This document shows positions 52,494 to 62,400 of a stretch of 64,000 nt of DNA, one piece after another. This stretch comes from Comamonas antarctica. Its GTDB lineage: Bacteria > Pseudomonadota > Gammaproteobacteria > Burkholderiales > Burkholderiaceae_C. Under the pieces are notes generated by a model that was given only the letters and a program-made list of their open reading frames with translations, was not told the DNA's origin and ran no database searches. The translations under genes and the position numbers were made by a program. Numbering within the stretch: the stretch's first letter is position 1; every line of letters begins with the position of its first letter. The stretch spans positions 634,001 through 698,000 of the forward strand of contig NZ_CP054840.1 in assembly GCF_013363755.1 (NCBI RefSeq), given 5' to 3'.

Positions 52494-52512
52494 AGGAATG
52501 CTTCTCATTACG
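52494..52512 (-). promoter_or_regulatory. Fur-box-like site before the fused sigma/anti-sigma gene
   Basis: On the minus strand the 19-mer CGTAATGAGAAGCATTCCT matches the Fur consensus GATAATGATAATCATTATC at 12 of 19 positions, with the central AATGAnAAnCATT well kept. It is 60 bp upstream of the regulator start, as expected for an iron-repressed sigma gene. Confidence 0.5.
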
Positions 52513-52560
52513 ACAAAAGTGCGGGATTTGTCGGGCGGCGGATGCTTGAAATCTCGTCGT

Positions 52561-52602
52561 TAAATAGTGGGAACCTATTTATCAATAATGATACATAGTA
52601 TT
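52561..52602. promoter_or_regulatory. Inverted repeat and second Fur-box-like site in the divergent gap
   Basis: TAAATAG (52561-52567) and CTATTTA (52575-52581) form a 7-bp inverted repeat. Directly after it, AATAATGATACATAGTATT (52584-52602) matches the Fur consensus at 13 of 19 positions. The region is strikingly A/T-rich for this genome. It lies between the fused regulator and the glycine-zipper gene and could serve either. Confidence 0.4.
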
Positions 52603-52719
52603 TGCCTATCTTGCGCCCTTGGCGCATAGACGTGGCTCACGCCGTTTGCAATACGCGGCGGGCAGTGTGTGCCGGCAACGCATGCAAGCGATGGAACAAC
52701 CGAAGACTGGAATGGAATC

Positions 52720-53256
52720 ATGACTGCAAACGCTCCTCAATGTCATCCCGCGCACTTCCATGAAAAAGAGATGCCCCATCACGTCAAGAGCCAGGGGTCC
52801 CCAGGGCAGGAGGCAAGCCGTTGTGCGACGGGCAATGCCGTGCACAAAGACGCGGCGGTCAGCACGCTCCCTCATATTGGCAATGTCGTATTCAGCGGTT
52901 TTGCGGGCGCGGTCGCCGGGGCGACCCAAGGTAGTGGATATGGCGCGGCCGGCGGTGCAATTGTCGGGGGAATGACGTACTTCCTGTCGTACAAGCATAT
53001 AGCTCAGATTGTGCACGGCGCAGGATACTCAGCTCTTATTGGCACAGGTGTCATGGCATACGTACAAGATCCTGTGCTCGACCCGCTGTTTCCCGTCATG
53101 GTGAAGACAGGTTCGTGCGTGGGCTTCTTCCTGGGTTCCGTGGTGGGCGCAGCGCGCGGGCTGTGGAATGCGCCTTACGAGGAGATCTTCGATACCTCGG
53201 TCCACGACAAGGCCGGACTGGTCGGCGTGTGCGGCGCTGGCGAGTCCGGCTATTGA
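52720..53256 (+). CDS. Hypothetical glycine-zipper membrane protein
   Basis: This 178-residue protein starts MTANAPQCHPAHFHEKEMPH, a His-rich polar N-terminus, then has a hydrophobic glycine-zipper stretch (GNVVFSGFAGAVAGATQGSG, GAAGGAIVGGMTYFLSYK) and two more hydrophobic segments (GYSALIGTGVMAYVQD, GSCVGFFLGSVVGAARGLWN). It has no signal peptide. I recognise no family. GC content is visibly lower than in neighbouring genes, which may mean a recent arrival. The ribosome site is weak (GGA). A strong hairpin follows the stop. Confidence 0.6.
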   Translation: MTANAPQCHPAHFHEKEMPHHVKSQGSPGQEASRCATGNAVHKDAAVSTLPHIGNVVFSGFAGAVAGATQGSGYGAAGGAIVGGMTYFLSYKHIAQIVHGAGYSALIGTGVMAYVQDPVLDPLFPVMVKTGSCVGFFLGSVVGAARGLWNAPYEEIFDTSVHDKAGLVGVCGAGESGY

Positions 53257-53257
53257 A

Positions 53258-53288
53258 AAGCCCTGCAAGCCAGGGGCTTGCAGGGCTT
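53258..53288 (-). terminator. Intrinsic terminator of hemL (bidirectional hairpin)
   Basis: AAGCCCTGCAAGCC pairs perfectly with GGCTTGCAGGGCTT: a 14-bp stem with a three-base loop. On the minus strand it is followed by TTTTC, so it is a good intrinsic terminator for hemL; for the plus-strand hypothetical gene it starts one base after the stop. Confidence 0.85.
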
Positions 53289-53313
53289 CGAGGGGCCGGT
53301 CCGGTGAGCGACC

Positions 53314-54618
53314 TTACAAGGTCTTGAACACCGCGCGCGCGGCCTCGATGGTCTGGTCGATGTCGGCGTCGGTATGCGCCGCACTGACAAAGCCGGCCTC
53401 GTACAGCGCGGGCGCGAAGTAGTGGCCGCGCTCGAGCATGCCGTGGTAGAACTTGTTGAAGCGCTGGCCGTCGGTGCGCATCACCTCGGCATAGGTGGTG
53501 GGCAGTTCGGGCAGGAAGAAGAAGCCGAACAGCCCGCCTTCGTAATCGGTGCTGAAGGGCAGGCCGGCTTCGTGCGCGGCTTGCGCCAGGCCCGCCATCA
53601 GGCGGCCGGTCTGGCGGCCCAGCTTGTCATGGAAGCCGGGCTGGCTGATGAGCTCCAGTGTCTTCAGGCCGCAGGCCGTGGCGATGGGATTGCCCGACAG
53701 CGTGCCGGCCTGGTAGACCGGGCCCAGCGGCGAGAGCTTTTCCATGATCTCGCGGCGCGCGCCGAACGCGGCCATCGGCATGCCGCCGCCGATCACCTTG
53801 CCCAGCACCGTGATGTCGGGCGCGAAACCGGGGATCTGCTTCGCGTACACGCTTTGCGCACAGCCCAGCGCGACGCGAAAGCCGGTCATGACCTCGTCGT
53901 AGACCAGCAGCGCGCCATGCTGCGAGCACAGCTCACGGATGCGGCGCGTGAACTCTGCGCTGGCGCGCACGAAGTTCATGTTGCCGGCAATCGGCTCGAT
54001 CATCACGCAGGCCAGCTGCTCGCCGTAGAGCTGGAAGGCTTCTTCGAGCTGGGCGATGTCGTTGTACTCGAGCACCAGGGTGTCTTGCACGGCTTCGAGC
54101 GTGACGCCCGCGCTGGTGGCATTGCCGAAGGTGGCCAGGCCCGAGCCGGCCTTGACCAGCAGCGCGTCGGAGTGGCCGTGGTAGCAGCCGTTGAACTTGA
54201 TGATCTTCTTGCGGCCGGTGAAGCCGCGCGCCAGGCGGATGGCGCTCATCGTGGCCTCGGTGCCGGAGCTGACCAGGCGCACCATTTCCATCGACGGCAG
54301 CAGTGCGATCAGCTTCTCGGCCAGCGTGACCTCGCGCTCGGTCGGCGCGCCGAAGCTGAAGCCGTCGAGCGCGGCCTGCTGCACCGCGGCCAGCACTTCG
54401 GGATGGCCGTGGCCCAGGATCATCGGGCCCCAGGAGCCGATGTAGTCGGTGAACTGCTGCGCGTTGGCATCCCAGAAATACGCGCCCTGGGCGCGCTGCA
54501 CGAAGCGCGGCGTGCCGCCGACGGCGTTGAAGGCGCGCACGGGGGAATTCACGCCGCCGGGGATCACGGCCTTGGCGCGTTCGAACAAGGGAAGATTCAG
54601 GTCAGTGTTTGGTGTCAT
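53314..54618 (-). CDS. hemL: Glutamate-1-semialdehyde 2,1-aminomutase
   Basis: This 434-residue PLP enzyme makes 5-aminolevulinate from glutamate-1-semialdehyde in the C5 haem pathway. It shows [20 protein letters not shown] at the start, the [16 protein letters not shown] cofactor loop, [16 protein letters not shown], and the PLP lysine in [16 protein letters not shown]. Length is normal. Its start overlaps the 3' end of thiD by 17 bp, so the two are probably one operon, as in many betaproteobacteria. Confidence 0.96.
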   Translation of the reverse strand: MTPNTDLNLPLFERAKAVIPGGVNSPVRAFNAVGGTPRFVQRAQGAYFWDANAQQFTDYIGSWGPMILGHGHPEVLAAVQQAALDGFSFGAPTEREVTLAEKLIALLPSMEMVRLVSSGTEATMSAIRLARGFTGRKKIIKFNGCYHGHSDALLVKAGSGLATFGNATSAGVTLEAVQDTLVLEYNDIAQLEEAFQLYGEQLACVMIEPIAGNMNFVRASAEFTRRIRELCSQHGALLVYDEVMTGFRVALGCAQSVYAKQIPGFAPDITVLGKVIGGGMPMAAFGARREIMEKLSPLGPVYQAGTLSGNPIATACGLKTLELISQPGFHDKLGRQTGRLMAGLAQAAHEAGLPFSTDYEGGLFGFFFLPELPTTYAEVMRTDGQRFNKFYHGMLERGHYFAPALYEAGFVSAAHTDADIDQTIEAARAVFKTL

Positions 54619-55585
54619 GGGGAGGCATCACAAAGCCCTCGAGGGGCATTGGTTCATTGATCGAGCGGCCGGAGGGGGCGGCGGGCGCGGGCGCGGCGGC
54701 GCCGTCAGCGGCCTCGGCATCGAGTTCATCGTCTTCGGGCTGGGCCCAGAACATGCGGTCCGGCAGGAAATGGCCCATGCCGGGGCGAAAGCCGTTGTCC
54801 AGGCTGTGGTCGAGGTATTCGAGCGATTCCTGCGTCGCGCTGATCAGGTCGTTGCCGCTGGCCACCAGCGCCGTGAGCGCCGACGACAGGGTGTCGCCGG
54901 CGCCGATGAACGAACCGTCGAACATCTCGAAGCGGTGGCTGGCCAGCACCGCGTGATGGGTCGACAACACGTTGTCGAGAAACTGGTCGGGCAGCGGAAT
55001 GCCGGTCACGAGCACATAGGGCACGCCGACTTCCTCGGCGGCGATGGCCAGGTCGCGCGCGCTGGGGCTGCGGCTGGCGTCCCAGTCGGGCAGCAGCCAA
55101 CGCCACAGCGTGCTGTGGTTTCCGACCAACACGGAAGTCTGCGGCAGCACCAGTTCGCGGAACGCATCGAGGTACTGGTCGAGCTTGTCGTCGCTCCACC
55201 ACGACAGCTCGGGCATGTAGCTGATGATGGGCAGCTCGGGGTAGTCGGAGGAGATCTCGGCGATGACCGCGAGGTTCTCGGGGCTGCCCGCGAAGCCGAC
55301 CTTGATCGCGCGTACGGGAAAGTCCTGGAGCACCGCGCGGGCCTGCTCGTCGATGCAGTCGTCGGCAAAGCTGTGGTGCTCGAAAATGCGCGAGGTGTCG
55401 CGCACATAGGTGCCCGTGACGACGCCCAGCGGGTGGCCGCCGACCGAGGCAATGGTGGTGATGTCGGCGGTGAGGCCCCCCGCGCCGCTGGGGTCGTTGG
55501 CGTTGAAGATCAGCACGCACACCGGCTGCGCGACCTCGAGGTCTTCGGTTTCCGGCTCGGAAGTGGGGGTGGGAGTGGTTGCCAT
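54602..55585 (-). CDS. thiD: Hydroxymethylpyrimidine/phosphomethylpyrimidine kinase
   Basis: This 327-residue kinase of thiamine synthesis phosphorylates HMP and HMP-P. Ribokinase-fold motifs: [30 protein letters not shown], and the ATP/anion-hole motif [15 protein letters not shown]. About 20 extra residues at the N-terminus and an acidic, Pro/Ala-rich C-terminal tail (about 275-327) make it longer than the usual 260-290. The tail overlaps hemL. It is divergent from the rubredoxin gene. Confidence 0.92.
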   Translation of the reverse strand: MATTPTPTSEPETEDLEVAQPVCVLIFNANDPSGAGGLTADITTIASVGGHPLGVVTGTYVRDTSRIFEHHSFADDCIDEQARAVLQDFPVRAIKVGFAGSPENLAVIAEISSDYPELPIISYMPELSWWSDDKLDQYLDAFRELVLPQTSVLVGNHSTLWRWLLPDWDASRSPSARDLAIAAEEVGVPYVLVTGIPLPDQFLDNVLSTHHAVLASHRFEMFDGSFIGAGDTLSSALTALVASGNDLISATQESLEYLDHSLDNGFRPGMGHFLPDRMFWAQPEDDELDAEAADGAAAPAPAAPSGRSINEPMPLEGFVMPPHDTKH

Positions 55586-55679
55586 GATGGGCCTTAGTTT
55601 GCCCCTGCGCCAATGCCTGGATGTGTCAGGGTGATGACTCGATACAATCGTTGCATTCTATGTGAAGGCCCTTTAAGCT

Positions 55680-55853
55680 GTGACGAACCCTAAGACTTGG
55701 ATGTGTTTGATCTGCGGCTGGCTTTACCACGAGGAGCTGGGCTGTCCGGAGCATGGCATTCCCGCGCAGACGCGCTGGGAAGACGTACCGATGAACTGGA
55801 CCTGTCCAGAATGCGCCGCCCGCAAGGAAGACTTCGAGATGGTTGAAATTTGA
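55680..55853 (+). CDS. rubA: Rubredoxin
   Basis: This 57-residue protein starts with GTG and reads MTNPKTWMCLICGWLYHEEL, then GIPAQTRWEDVPMNWTCPEC and a short acidic end. The two CxxC pairs (CLIC and CPEC) bind one iron. Rubredoxins carry single electrons, for example to oxygenases or reductases. AAGG lies upstream of the GTG. It is located directly before the pil-chp cluster, an arrangement frequent in Burkholderiales. The symbol is generic. Confidence 0.92.
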   Translation: MTNPKTWMCLICGWLYHEELGCPEHGIPAQTRWEDVPMNWTCPECAARKEDFEMVEI

Positions 55854-55898
55854 GCACAGGATGCACCTGTGCCATGGTCGGACCGGGAGGATTCTCAA

Positions 55899-56300
55899 GT
55901 GACAACAACAGCGGACGCACCCATCAAGGTGCTGGTGGTGGACGACAGCAACACCATCCGGCGCAGTGCCGAAATCTTCCTGCGCCAGGGCGGCTATGAA
56001 GTGCTTCTGGCCGACGACGGCTATGACGCGCTGGCCAAGGTCAACGACCACCAGCCGCAGCTGATCTTCTGCGACATCCTGATGCCCCGGCTCGATGGCT
56101 ACCAGACCTGCGCCATCATCAAGCGCAATGCGCGCTACTCCGACACCCCGGTGGTCATGCTCTCGTCCAAGGACGGGGTCTTCGACAAGGCCCGGGGCCG
56201 CATGGTCGGCTGCCAGGAGTATCTGACCAAACCGTTTACCAAAGACCAGTTGCTGCAGGCCGTGCGGCAGTTCGGCAAGATTTCCGAAGGAGCGATGTGA
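55899..56300 (+). CDS. pilG: Twitching-motility response regulator PilG
   Basis: This 133-residue single-domain receiver starts with GTG at 55899, eight bases after GGAGG. The acidic pocket D15/D16, phospho-acceptor D59 (LIFCDILMPRLDGY) and K111 (YLTKPFTK) are intact. In the Pil-Chp system PilG takes phosphate from ChpA and promotes pilus extension and cAMP signalling. It ends one base into the pilH start. Confidence 0.92.
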   Translation: MTTTADAPIKVLVVDDSNTIRRSAEIFLRQGGYEVLLADDGYDALAKVNDHQPQLIFCDILMPRLDGYQTCAIIKRNARYSDTPVVMLSSKDGVFDKARGRMVGCQEYLTKPFTKDQLLQAVRQFGKISEGAM

Positions 56301-56665
56301 TGGCTGTGCAGAAGGTGCTGGTGGTGGACGACTCCAAGACCGAACTGATGTTCCTGACCGACCTGCTGCAGAAGAAGGGCCTGCAGGTGCGCTGCGCCGA
56401 AAACGGCGAGCAGGCCCTGCGCAGCCTGGCCGAGGAAAAGCCCGACCTGATCCTGATGGACGTGGTCATGCCCGGCCAGAACGGCTTCCAGCTCACGCGC
56501 GCCATCACGCGCGATCCGCAGTACGCCGATGTGCCGATCATCATGTGCACCAGCAAGAGCCAGGAGACCGACCGCGTCTGGGGCCTGCGCCAGGGCGCGC
56601 GCGCCTACATCACCAAACCCGTGGATCCGGCGGAGCTGCAGGCCAAGATCGACGCGCTCGGCTGA
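56300..56665 (+). CDS. pilH: Twitching-motility response regulator PilH
   Basis: This 121-residue single-domain receiver has the aspartate pocket (VLVVDDSKTE), phospho-acceptor D54 (LILMDVVMPGQNGF) and the lysine in YITKPVDPAE. PilH is thought to drain phosphate from ChpA and favour retraction. The ATG overlaps the pilG stop (TGATG). The response regulator pair is the usual head of pil-chp clusters. Confidence 0.92.
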   Translation: MAVQKVLVVDDSKTELMFLTDLLQKKGLQVRCAENGEQALRSLAEEKPDLILMDVVMPGQNGFQLTRAITRDPQYADVPIIMCTSKSQETDRVWGLRQGARAYITKPVDPAELQAKIDALG

Positions 56666-56678
56666 GCAGCACCCGGCG

Positions 56679-57206
56679 ATGGCAAACCGTGAAGCCCTGA
56701 GGCAATTGCATGCGCGGCTGGCCGCGCGTCTGCAGCAAGCACGCAGCGAAGGCGTGGCCAGCGCGCGCTGGCTGGCCGTCGAGGCCGGCGGCCGCCGCTA
56801 CCTGATGCCGCTGGCACATGCGGGCGAGATCTTTCCCTGGTCGGGCGTGCTGCGCGTGCCCTATACCCGGCCCTGGCTGCTGGGCGTGGCCAACCTGCGC
56901 GGCACACTGGCCGCGGTGGTCGATTTCCCCGGCCTGCTCGGGCAGGACGTGGCGCGCACCGAGATGTCGCTGGCCGATGCCAGCCTGCTGGCGTTCAATC
57001 CCGCGCTCGAGGTGCATGCGGCGCTGCTCGTCGACCGCTTGCTGGGGCTGCGCGGCGCGCAGGATTTCACCGGCATGCAGGATGCAGCCGCCGACGCGCC
57101 CGCCTACCTGGGCGCGACCTATGTCGATGAAGCCGGCGACGACTGGCGCGAAATCGACCTGCGCCATCTCGCGCAAGACCCTGGATTCCTCCATATCCGT
57201 GCCTGA
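56679..57206 (+). CDS. pilI: CheW-like adaptor PilI
   Basis: This 175-residue protein has a CheW domain (WLAVEAGGRRYLMPLAHAGE, with VPYTRPWLLGVANLRGTLAA and VVDFPGLLG). It links the receptor PilJ to the kinase ChpA. The start at 56679 (MANREALRQL) is 13 bp after pilH; the longer frame upstream shadows pilH. Confidence 0.92.
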   Translation: MANREALRQLHARLAARLQQARSEGVASARWLAVEAGGRRYLMPLAHAGEIFPWSGVLRVPYTRPWLLGVANLRGTLAAVVDFPGLLGQDVARTEMSLADASLLAFNPALEVHAALLVDRLLGLRGAQDFTGMQDAAADAPAYLGATYVDEAGDDWREIDLRHLAQDPGFLHIRA

Positions 57207-57229
57207 GTTTTCTCCTGTGAGGCTGCGTC

Positions 57230-59449
57230 ATGTCTTTTGCCCAGAAATTTGGAACCCTGTTTGCGCGCCGTTCGGAAGGCCGGGGCGCCGCACAGGACGA
57301 GCTGCCTGACAGCGCCGCGCCGTCGAGCCTCTATGGCGACAACAGCCTGGCCGCCGCGGCCGGCGAGCCGCCGCGCGATGCGGACCGGGTGGCGCTGCCG
57401 CTGCTGGGCAGCGCCAACGCGGCGCAGCAGCAGCGCCGCCTGCTGATCCTGCTGGCTCTGGGCGTGGTGCTGCTGGCGCTGATGGCCGGCTGGCTGCTGC
57501 AGCAGTCGGAGCGCTCGGCCCAGCAGCTGGCCGCCAACGGCCAGGCGCTGATGCAGTCGCAGCGGCTGGCGAAGTCGGCGTCGCAGGCCATGACCGGCAA
57601 CGGCCCGGCCTTTGACGGCGTGCAGGAAAGCGCGGGCGTGCTGGCGCGCAGCGTGCGCGCGCTGGCTGGCGGCGATGCCGGCCTGGGCGTGCAGCCGCTG
57701 GGCGGCGAGTACGCACCGGCGCTGGCGGAGATCACGCCGCTGATGGAACGCGCCGAGAGCGGTGCGCAGAAGGTGCTGGCGCAGCGCCAGGTGCTGACGC
57801 AGGTCGGCGACGCGCTGCGCGCGGTCAACCGCCAGTCGTCCGAGCTGCTCGAAGTGGCCGAGACCGTGGCCTCGCTCAAGCTGCAGCAGGGCGCCTCGCC
57901 GGCCGAGATTTCCGCGGCCGGCCAGCTGGTGATGCTGACCCAGCGCATCGGCAAGTCGGCCAATGAATTCCAGACCGCCGAAGGCGTGAGCCCCGAAGCC
58001 GTGTTCCTGCTCGGCAAGGACCTGAACTCGTTCAAGGAAATCACCGAAAGCCTGCTCAACGGCAACGCCGAACTGCGCCTGCCCGCGACGCGCGATGCGC
58101 AGACGCGCGAGCAGCTGCAGGCCTTGATTGCGCTGTATGAGCAGACGCGCACCGGCGCCAGCGCCATCCTGGGCAACCTGCAGGGCCTGGTGGCCGCGCG
58201 CGAGGGCCAGACCACGATCAACAACGACAGCGAAGCGCTGCGCCGCGCGCTCGAGGGACTGCAGACCCAGCTGCGCGAGACGGCCGGGCTCGGCGCGGGC
58301 CAGTTTGCGCTGCTGGCGCTGCTGGGCCTGTTCGTGCTGCTGTGCGGCGTGGGCATCTCGCGCGTGCAGCTGGCCGACAGCCGCAACCGCCAGGGCGCGG
58401 CCGAGCTGCAGCAGCGCGATGCGCGCCGCCAGGAGCATGAGGCGCGGCGCGTCAACGACGCCAACCAGGCCGCCATCTTGCGGCTGATGAACGAGTTGCA
58501 GTCGGTGGCCGAGGGCGACCTGACGCAGGAGGCCACGGTGACCGAGGACATCACCGGCGCGATTGCCGACTCGGTCAACTACACCGTCGAGGAATTGCGT
58601 GTGCTGGTGGGCAGCGTGCAGAACACCGCGACGCGCGTGGCGCAGACCACGGCCCAGGTCGACAGCAAGTCCACCGAGCTGCTCGCGGCCTCGACCGAAC
58701 AGCTGCGCGAGATCCGCGAGACCGGCCGCTCGGTGCTCGACATGGCCACCCGCATCAACGAGGTCTCGGCCCAGGCGCAGGAATCGGCGGCGGTGGCGCG
58801 CCAGTCGCTGCAAGCCGCCGACCAGGGGCTCAAGGCGGTGCAGAACACCATTGGCGGCATGAACTCGATCCGCGACCAGATCCAGGACACCTCCAAGCGC
58901 ATCAAGCGCCTGGGCGAGTCCTCGCAGGAGATCGGCGAAATCACCGAACTGATTTCCGACATCACCGAGCAGACCAACGTGCTGGCGCTGAACGCCGCCA
59001 TCCAGGCGGCCTCGGCCGGCGAGGCGGGCCGCGGCTTCTCGGTCGTGGCGGAAGAAGTGCAGCGCCTCGCCGAGCGCTCGGCCGATGCGACGCGGCAGAT
59101 CTCGGTGCTGGTGAAGGCCATCCAGACCGACACCCAGGATGCGGTCGCGGCCATGGAGCGCTCGACCCAGGGCGTGGTGCAGGGCGCGCAGCTGTCCGAT
59201 ACCGCGGGCACCGCGCTCAGCGAGATCGACAGCGTGTCGCGCCGGCTCGCCGAGCTGATCGAGCAGATCTCGCAATCCACCTCGCGCGAGGCCGACCTGG
59301 CCAACGGCGTGGCCGACAATATCCAGCACATCTTCGTGGTGACCGAGCAGACCGGCGAAGGCACGCGCAGCACGGCGCAGCAGGTGCGCGAGCTGTCGCA
59401 CATGGCCGAGGAGCTGCGCCAGTCGGTGGCCCGCTTCAAGATCGCCTGA
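57230..59449 (+). CDS. pilJ: Methyl-accepting chemotaxis-like receptor PilJ
   Basis: This 739-residue receptor has two membrane helices (about 71-90 and 360-380) around a periplasmic part with two PilJ-type four-helix modules ([28 protein letters not shown]). A HAMP-like linker and the signalling domain follow; the hairpin tip is [20 protein letters not shown] (about 578-597). PilJ senses surface contact or pilin and controls ChpA. A 60-residue N-terminal cytoplasmic extension is longer than in the Pseudomonas protein. Confidence 0.93.
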   Translation: MSFAQKFGTLFARRSEGRGAAQDELPDSAAPSSLYGDNSLAAAAGEPPRDADRVALPLLGSANAAQQQRRLLILLALGVVLLALMAGWLLQQSERSAQQLAANGQALMQSQRLAKSASQAMTGNGPAFDGVQESAGVLARSVRALAGGDAGLGVQPLGGEYAPALAEITPLMERAESGAQKVLAQRQVLTQVGDALRAVNRQSSELLEVAETVASLKLQQGASPAEISAAGQLVMLTQRIGKSANEFQTAEGVSPEAVFLLGKDLNSFKEITESLLNGNAELRLPATRDAQTREQLQALIALYEQTRTGASAILGNLQGLVAAREGQTTINNDSEALRRALEGLQTQLRETAGLGAGQFALLALLGLFVLLCGVGISRVQLADSRNRQGAAELQQRDARRQEHEARRVNDANQAAILRLMNELQSVAEGDLTQEATVTEDITGAIADSVNYTVEELRVLVGSVQNTATRVAQTTAQVDSKSTELLAASTEQLREIRETGRSVLDMATRINEVSAQAQESAAVARQSLQAADQGLKAVQNTIGGMNSIRDQIQDTSKRIKRLGESSQEIGEITELISDITEQTNVLALNAAIQAASAGEAGRGFSVVAEEVQRLAERSADATRQISVLVKAIQTDTQDAVAAMERSTQGVVQGAQLSDTAGTALSEIDSVSRRLAELIEQISQSTSREADLANGVADNIQHIFVVTEQTGEGTRSTAQQVRELSHMAEELRQSVARFKIA

Positions 59450-59497
59450 GGCGTTTTCCCTTTCCCATGCCGGCGCCAGACTGCCGGGGAGTTCCGC

Positions 59498-62400
59498 ATG
59501 TCTTCCACTGATGTCTTCCTTCCCCCTGATGCGGCACCGGTTGCCGGTGCGCTGCCGGGCGAGCAGGACCTGGGGCCGCTGGCATGGGTCATCGACGAAC
59601 TGCGCAGGTCGCTCGAGGGCGCGGCCCGGACGCTGGGGCGCTTCGCGCGCGAGCCGGGCGTCGAGCCCGGAGCCCAGCCGGCGCTCGATACGCTGGCCCT
59701 GCAGCAGGCGCTGCACCAGGCCGGCGGCGCGCTCGAGATGGTGGAGATGCGCGCGCCCGCGCTGCTGGTGCAGGCGCTCGAAGCCGCGCTGCTGCGGCTG
59801 GCGCAGGAGCCGGGGCGCTGCACGCCCGAAGCCGCCGCGGCGCTGGAAAACGCCTGCTTCGCGCTGCTGGAATACCTCGAGACGGTGCTGGCCGGCAGGA
59901 ACGTGCCGGCCGTGGCGCTGTTTCCGCAATACCGCGCCGTGCAGGCGCTGGCGGGCAACGACAAGGTGCATCCGGGCGACCTGTGGCCCGCCGAGCGGCG
60001 CCTGCACGAGCCGGCACTGGACGAGCTCGGCCCGGTGCTGGCCTATGGCCCGCAGACGCGCGCGCTGCTCGATGCGGGCGTGCTGGCGCTGGTCAAGAGC
60101 GGCGATGCCGCGGGCGCGGCCCAGCTGCGCGGCGCCTGCCTGGGGCTGGCCGCGGCGCAGCAAGCATCGGGCGCGCGCAGCTTCTGGAAGATCGCGGCGG
60201 GGTTCTTCGACGGCCTGGCGCACGGGCTGGTCAAGCCCGATGTCTACGCCAAGCGCGCGGGCTCGCGCGTGCTGCTGCAGTACGCGGCCATGGCCAAGGG
60301 CGATGATCGACTGCCCGACCGGCTGACCCAGGACCTGCTGTTTTTCTGCGCGCAGGCAGCCATGCCGCGGGACGACACCGGGGAGGCGCCCGCCCGGGCG
60401 CCGGTGCTGCACGCGGTGCGCACGGCATTCGGCCTTGAGCGCCATATGCCCGTCGATTACGACAAGCCGCGCTTTGGCCGTTTCGATCCCGCGCTGCTGG
60501 CGCAGGCGCGCAAGCGCGTGGCCGGGGCGGCCGAATGCTGGTCGGCGCTGGCGGGTGGCGACCGCAGCAAGATCAAGCCCGTGGTGGAGCAGTTCGGCCA
60601 GGTCTGCGATTCGCTCAACCGGCTCTATCCCGACAGCACCGCGCTGGCGCGCGCGCTGCAGCGCGTGATGGAAACGCTGGCGCGCAGCGGCGAGCCGCCG
60701 GCGCCGGCGCCGGCGCTGGCGCTCGAGGTCGCCACGGCCGTGCTCTATCTGCAGGCCGCCCTGGCCGCGCCGGAGCTGGCCGAAGAGTCGATGGGCGCGC
60801 ATGCGGGCCGGCTCGCGCAGCGCCTCGACGAGGTGCGCCAGGGCCAGGAATCCCAGCCGCTCGAGGCGTGGATGGAGGACCTGTACCGGCGCGTCAGCGA
60901 CCACCAGACCATGGGCAGCGTGGTGGGCGAACTGCGCGCGACGCTGGCCGAAACCGAGCACCTGCTCGACCAGTTCTTCCGCGCGCCCGATGACGCGGGC
61001 GTGCTGGCCCATGTGGCGGGCCACATGGCGCAGATGCGCGGCGTGCTGTCGTTGCTGGGCCTGGACCAGGCCTGCCTGGCGGTGGTGCGCATGCGCGAGA
61101 CCGTCGAGCAGCTGATGCGGGGCGAGATTGCGGCCGACCAGCAGCCCCAGGTCTTTGCACGCGTCGGCAGCAACCTCGGCGCGCTGGGGTTCCTGATCGA
61201 CATGCTCAGCTACCAGCGCCATCTCGCGCGCACGCTGTTCGTCTACGACGAGACGCTGGGCGAGCTGCGCATCATCATGGGCCGCGAGCGCGCGCGCGCC
61301 GGCGATGCGCCCGCGCAGCGCGCGCAGCATGTCGAGGCGCGCGCTGCCCAGCCGCAGCCCGAGCCAGCCCCCGCGCCGCCCGTCTCTGACATCCCTTCCG
61401 AGCCGCCAGCCACGTTGGCCGCGGCCGTGCCCTTGAGCCTGCTGCCCGAAGATTCCGACGAAGAACTGCGCGCCATCTTTCTCGACGAGGCGCGCGAAGT
61501 CGTGGCCCAGGGCCTCGAAGCGCTCGAGACGCTGGCCCTCGATGCGGGCCAGTGGAGTGCCCAGACGAGCCTGCGCCGGGCGTTCCATACGCTCAAGGGC
61601 AGCGCGCGCATGGTCGGGCTCGATGAATTCGGCGAGGCCGGCTGGGCCATGGAGCAGTTGCTCAATGCCTGGCTGGCCGAGCAAAAGCCCATGCCGGCCG
61701 ATTGGCAGGCGCTGGCGCGCGAGGCCCTGCAGGCGTTTGCGGCCTGGACCCAGGCCATTGCCGACGGCCAGGATGAAGCCTGGTCGGCCACGCCGTTCCG
61801 GGCTGCCGCCGATGCGCTGCGCCTCGAGGGCCGGCGCGCCGAGGTCGCGCTGCGGCCGTCGCTGCGCCGCCGCCCCGACGAGGTGGCCGCACCGGCACAG
61901 GACAGCATCGCCCCGCCCGAACTGCCCGGCATTGCCGAGGAAATCGATTTTGCGGCGTTTGCCTCGGCGCTCGATGCCAGCGAGCAGTTGCCGCAAGACG
62001 CGCCGGTGGCCGAACCCCTGCTGGCGCAGGATGAAGCGCACGACACGCCCGAATGGGAAGACACGCACATCGATCAAGAGGTGCCGCAGGGCTTCGCCCC
62101 ATGGGATCGCGCGCCTGAGGAAGCGGTTGCCGAAGCCGCGCCGCCGGCCGAAGCAGCCAATGAACCGGAACCCGAGCCCGAGCCCGTCGACGACAACCTC
62201 AAGCTGATCGACGGCCTGCGCATTCATCTGCCGCTGTACAACGTCTATCTCAACGAAGCCGATGAATGGTCGCGCTGCCTCGATGTGTGCCTGCAGGAAT
62301 GGGCGCTCGAGCCGCACCGGCCCCAGCCCGAGGAGGCCGTGGGCTGGGCGCATTCGCTGGCCGGCAGTTCGGCCACGGTGGGCTTCAAGGACTTGTCGCG

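Noticed and set aside
57119..62353. A minus-strand open frame of 1744 codons opposite pilI, pilJ and chpA
   Set aside because: It is antisense to three well-supported genes, is rich in Arg, Gln, His and Leu as shadows of GC-rich codons are, and has no recognisable domain.
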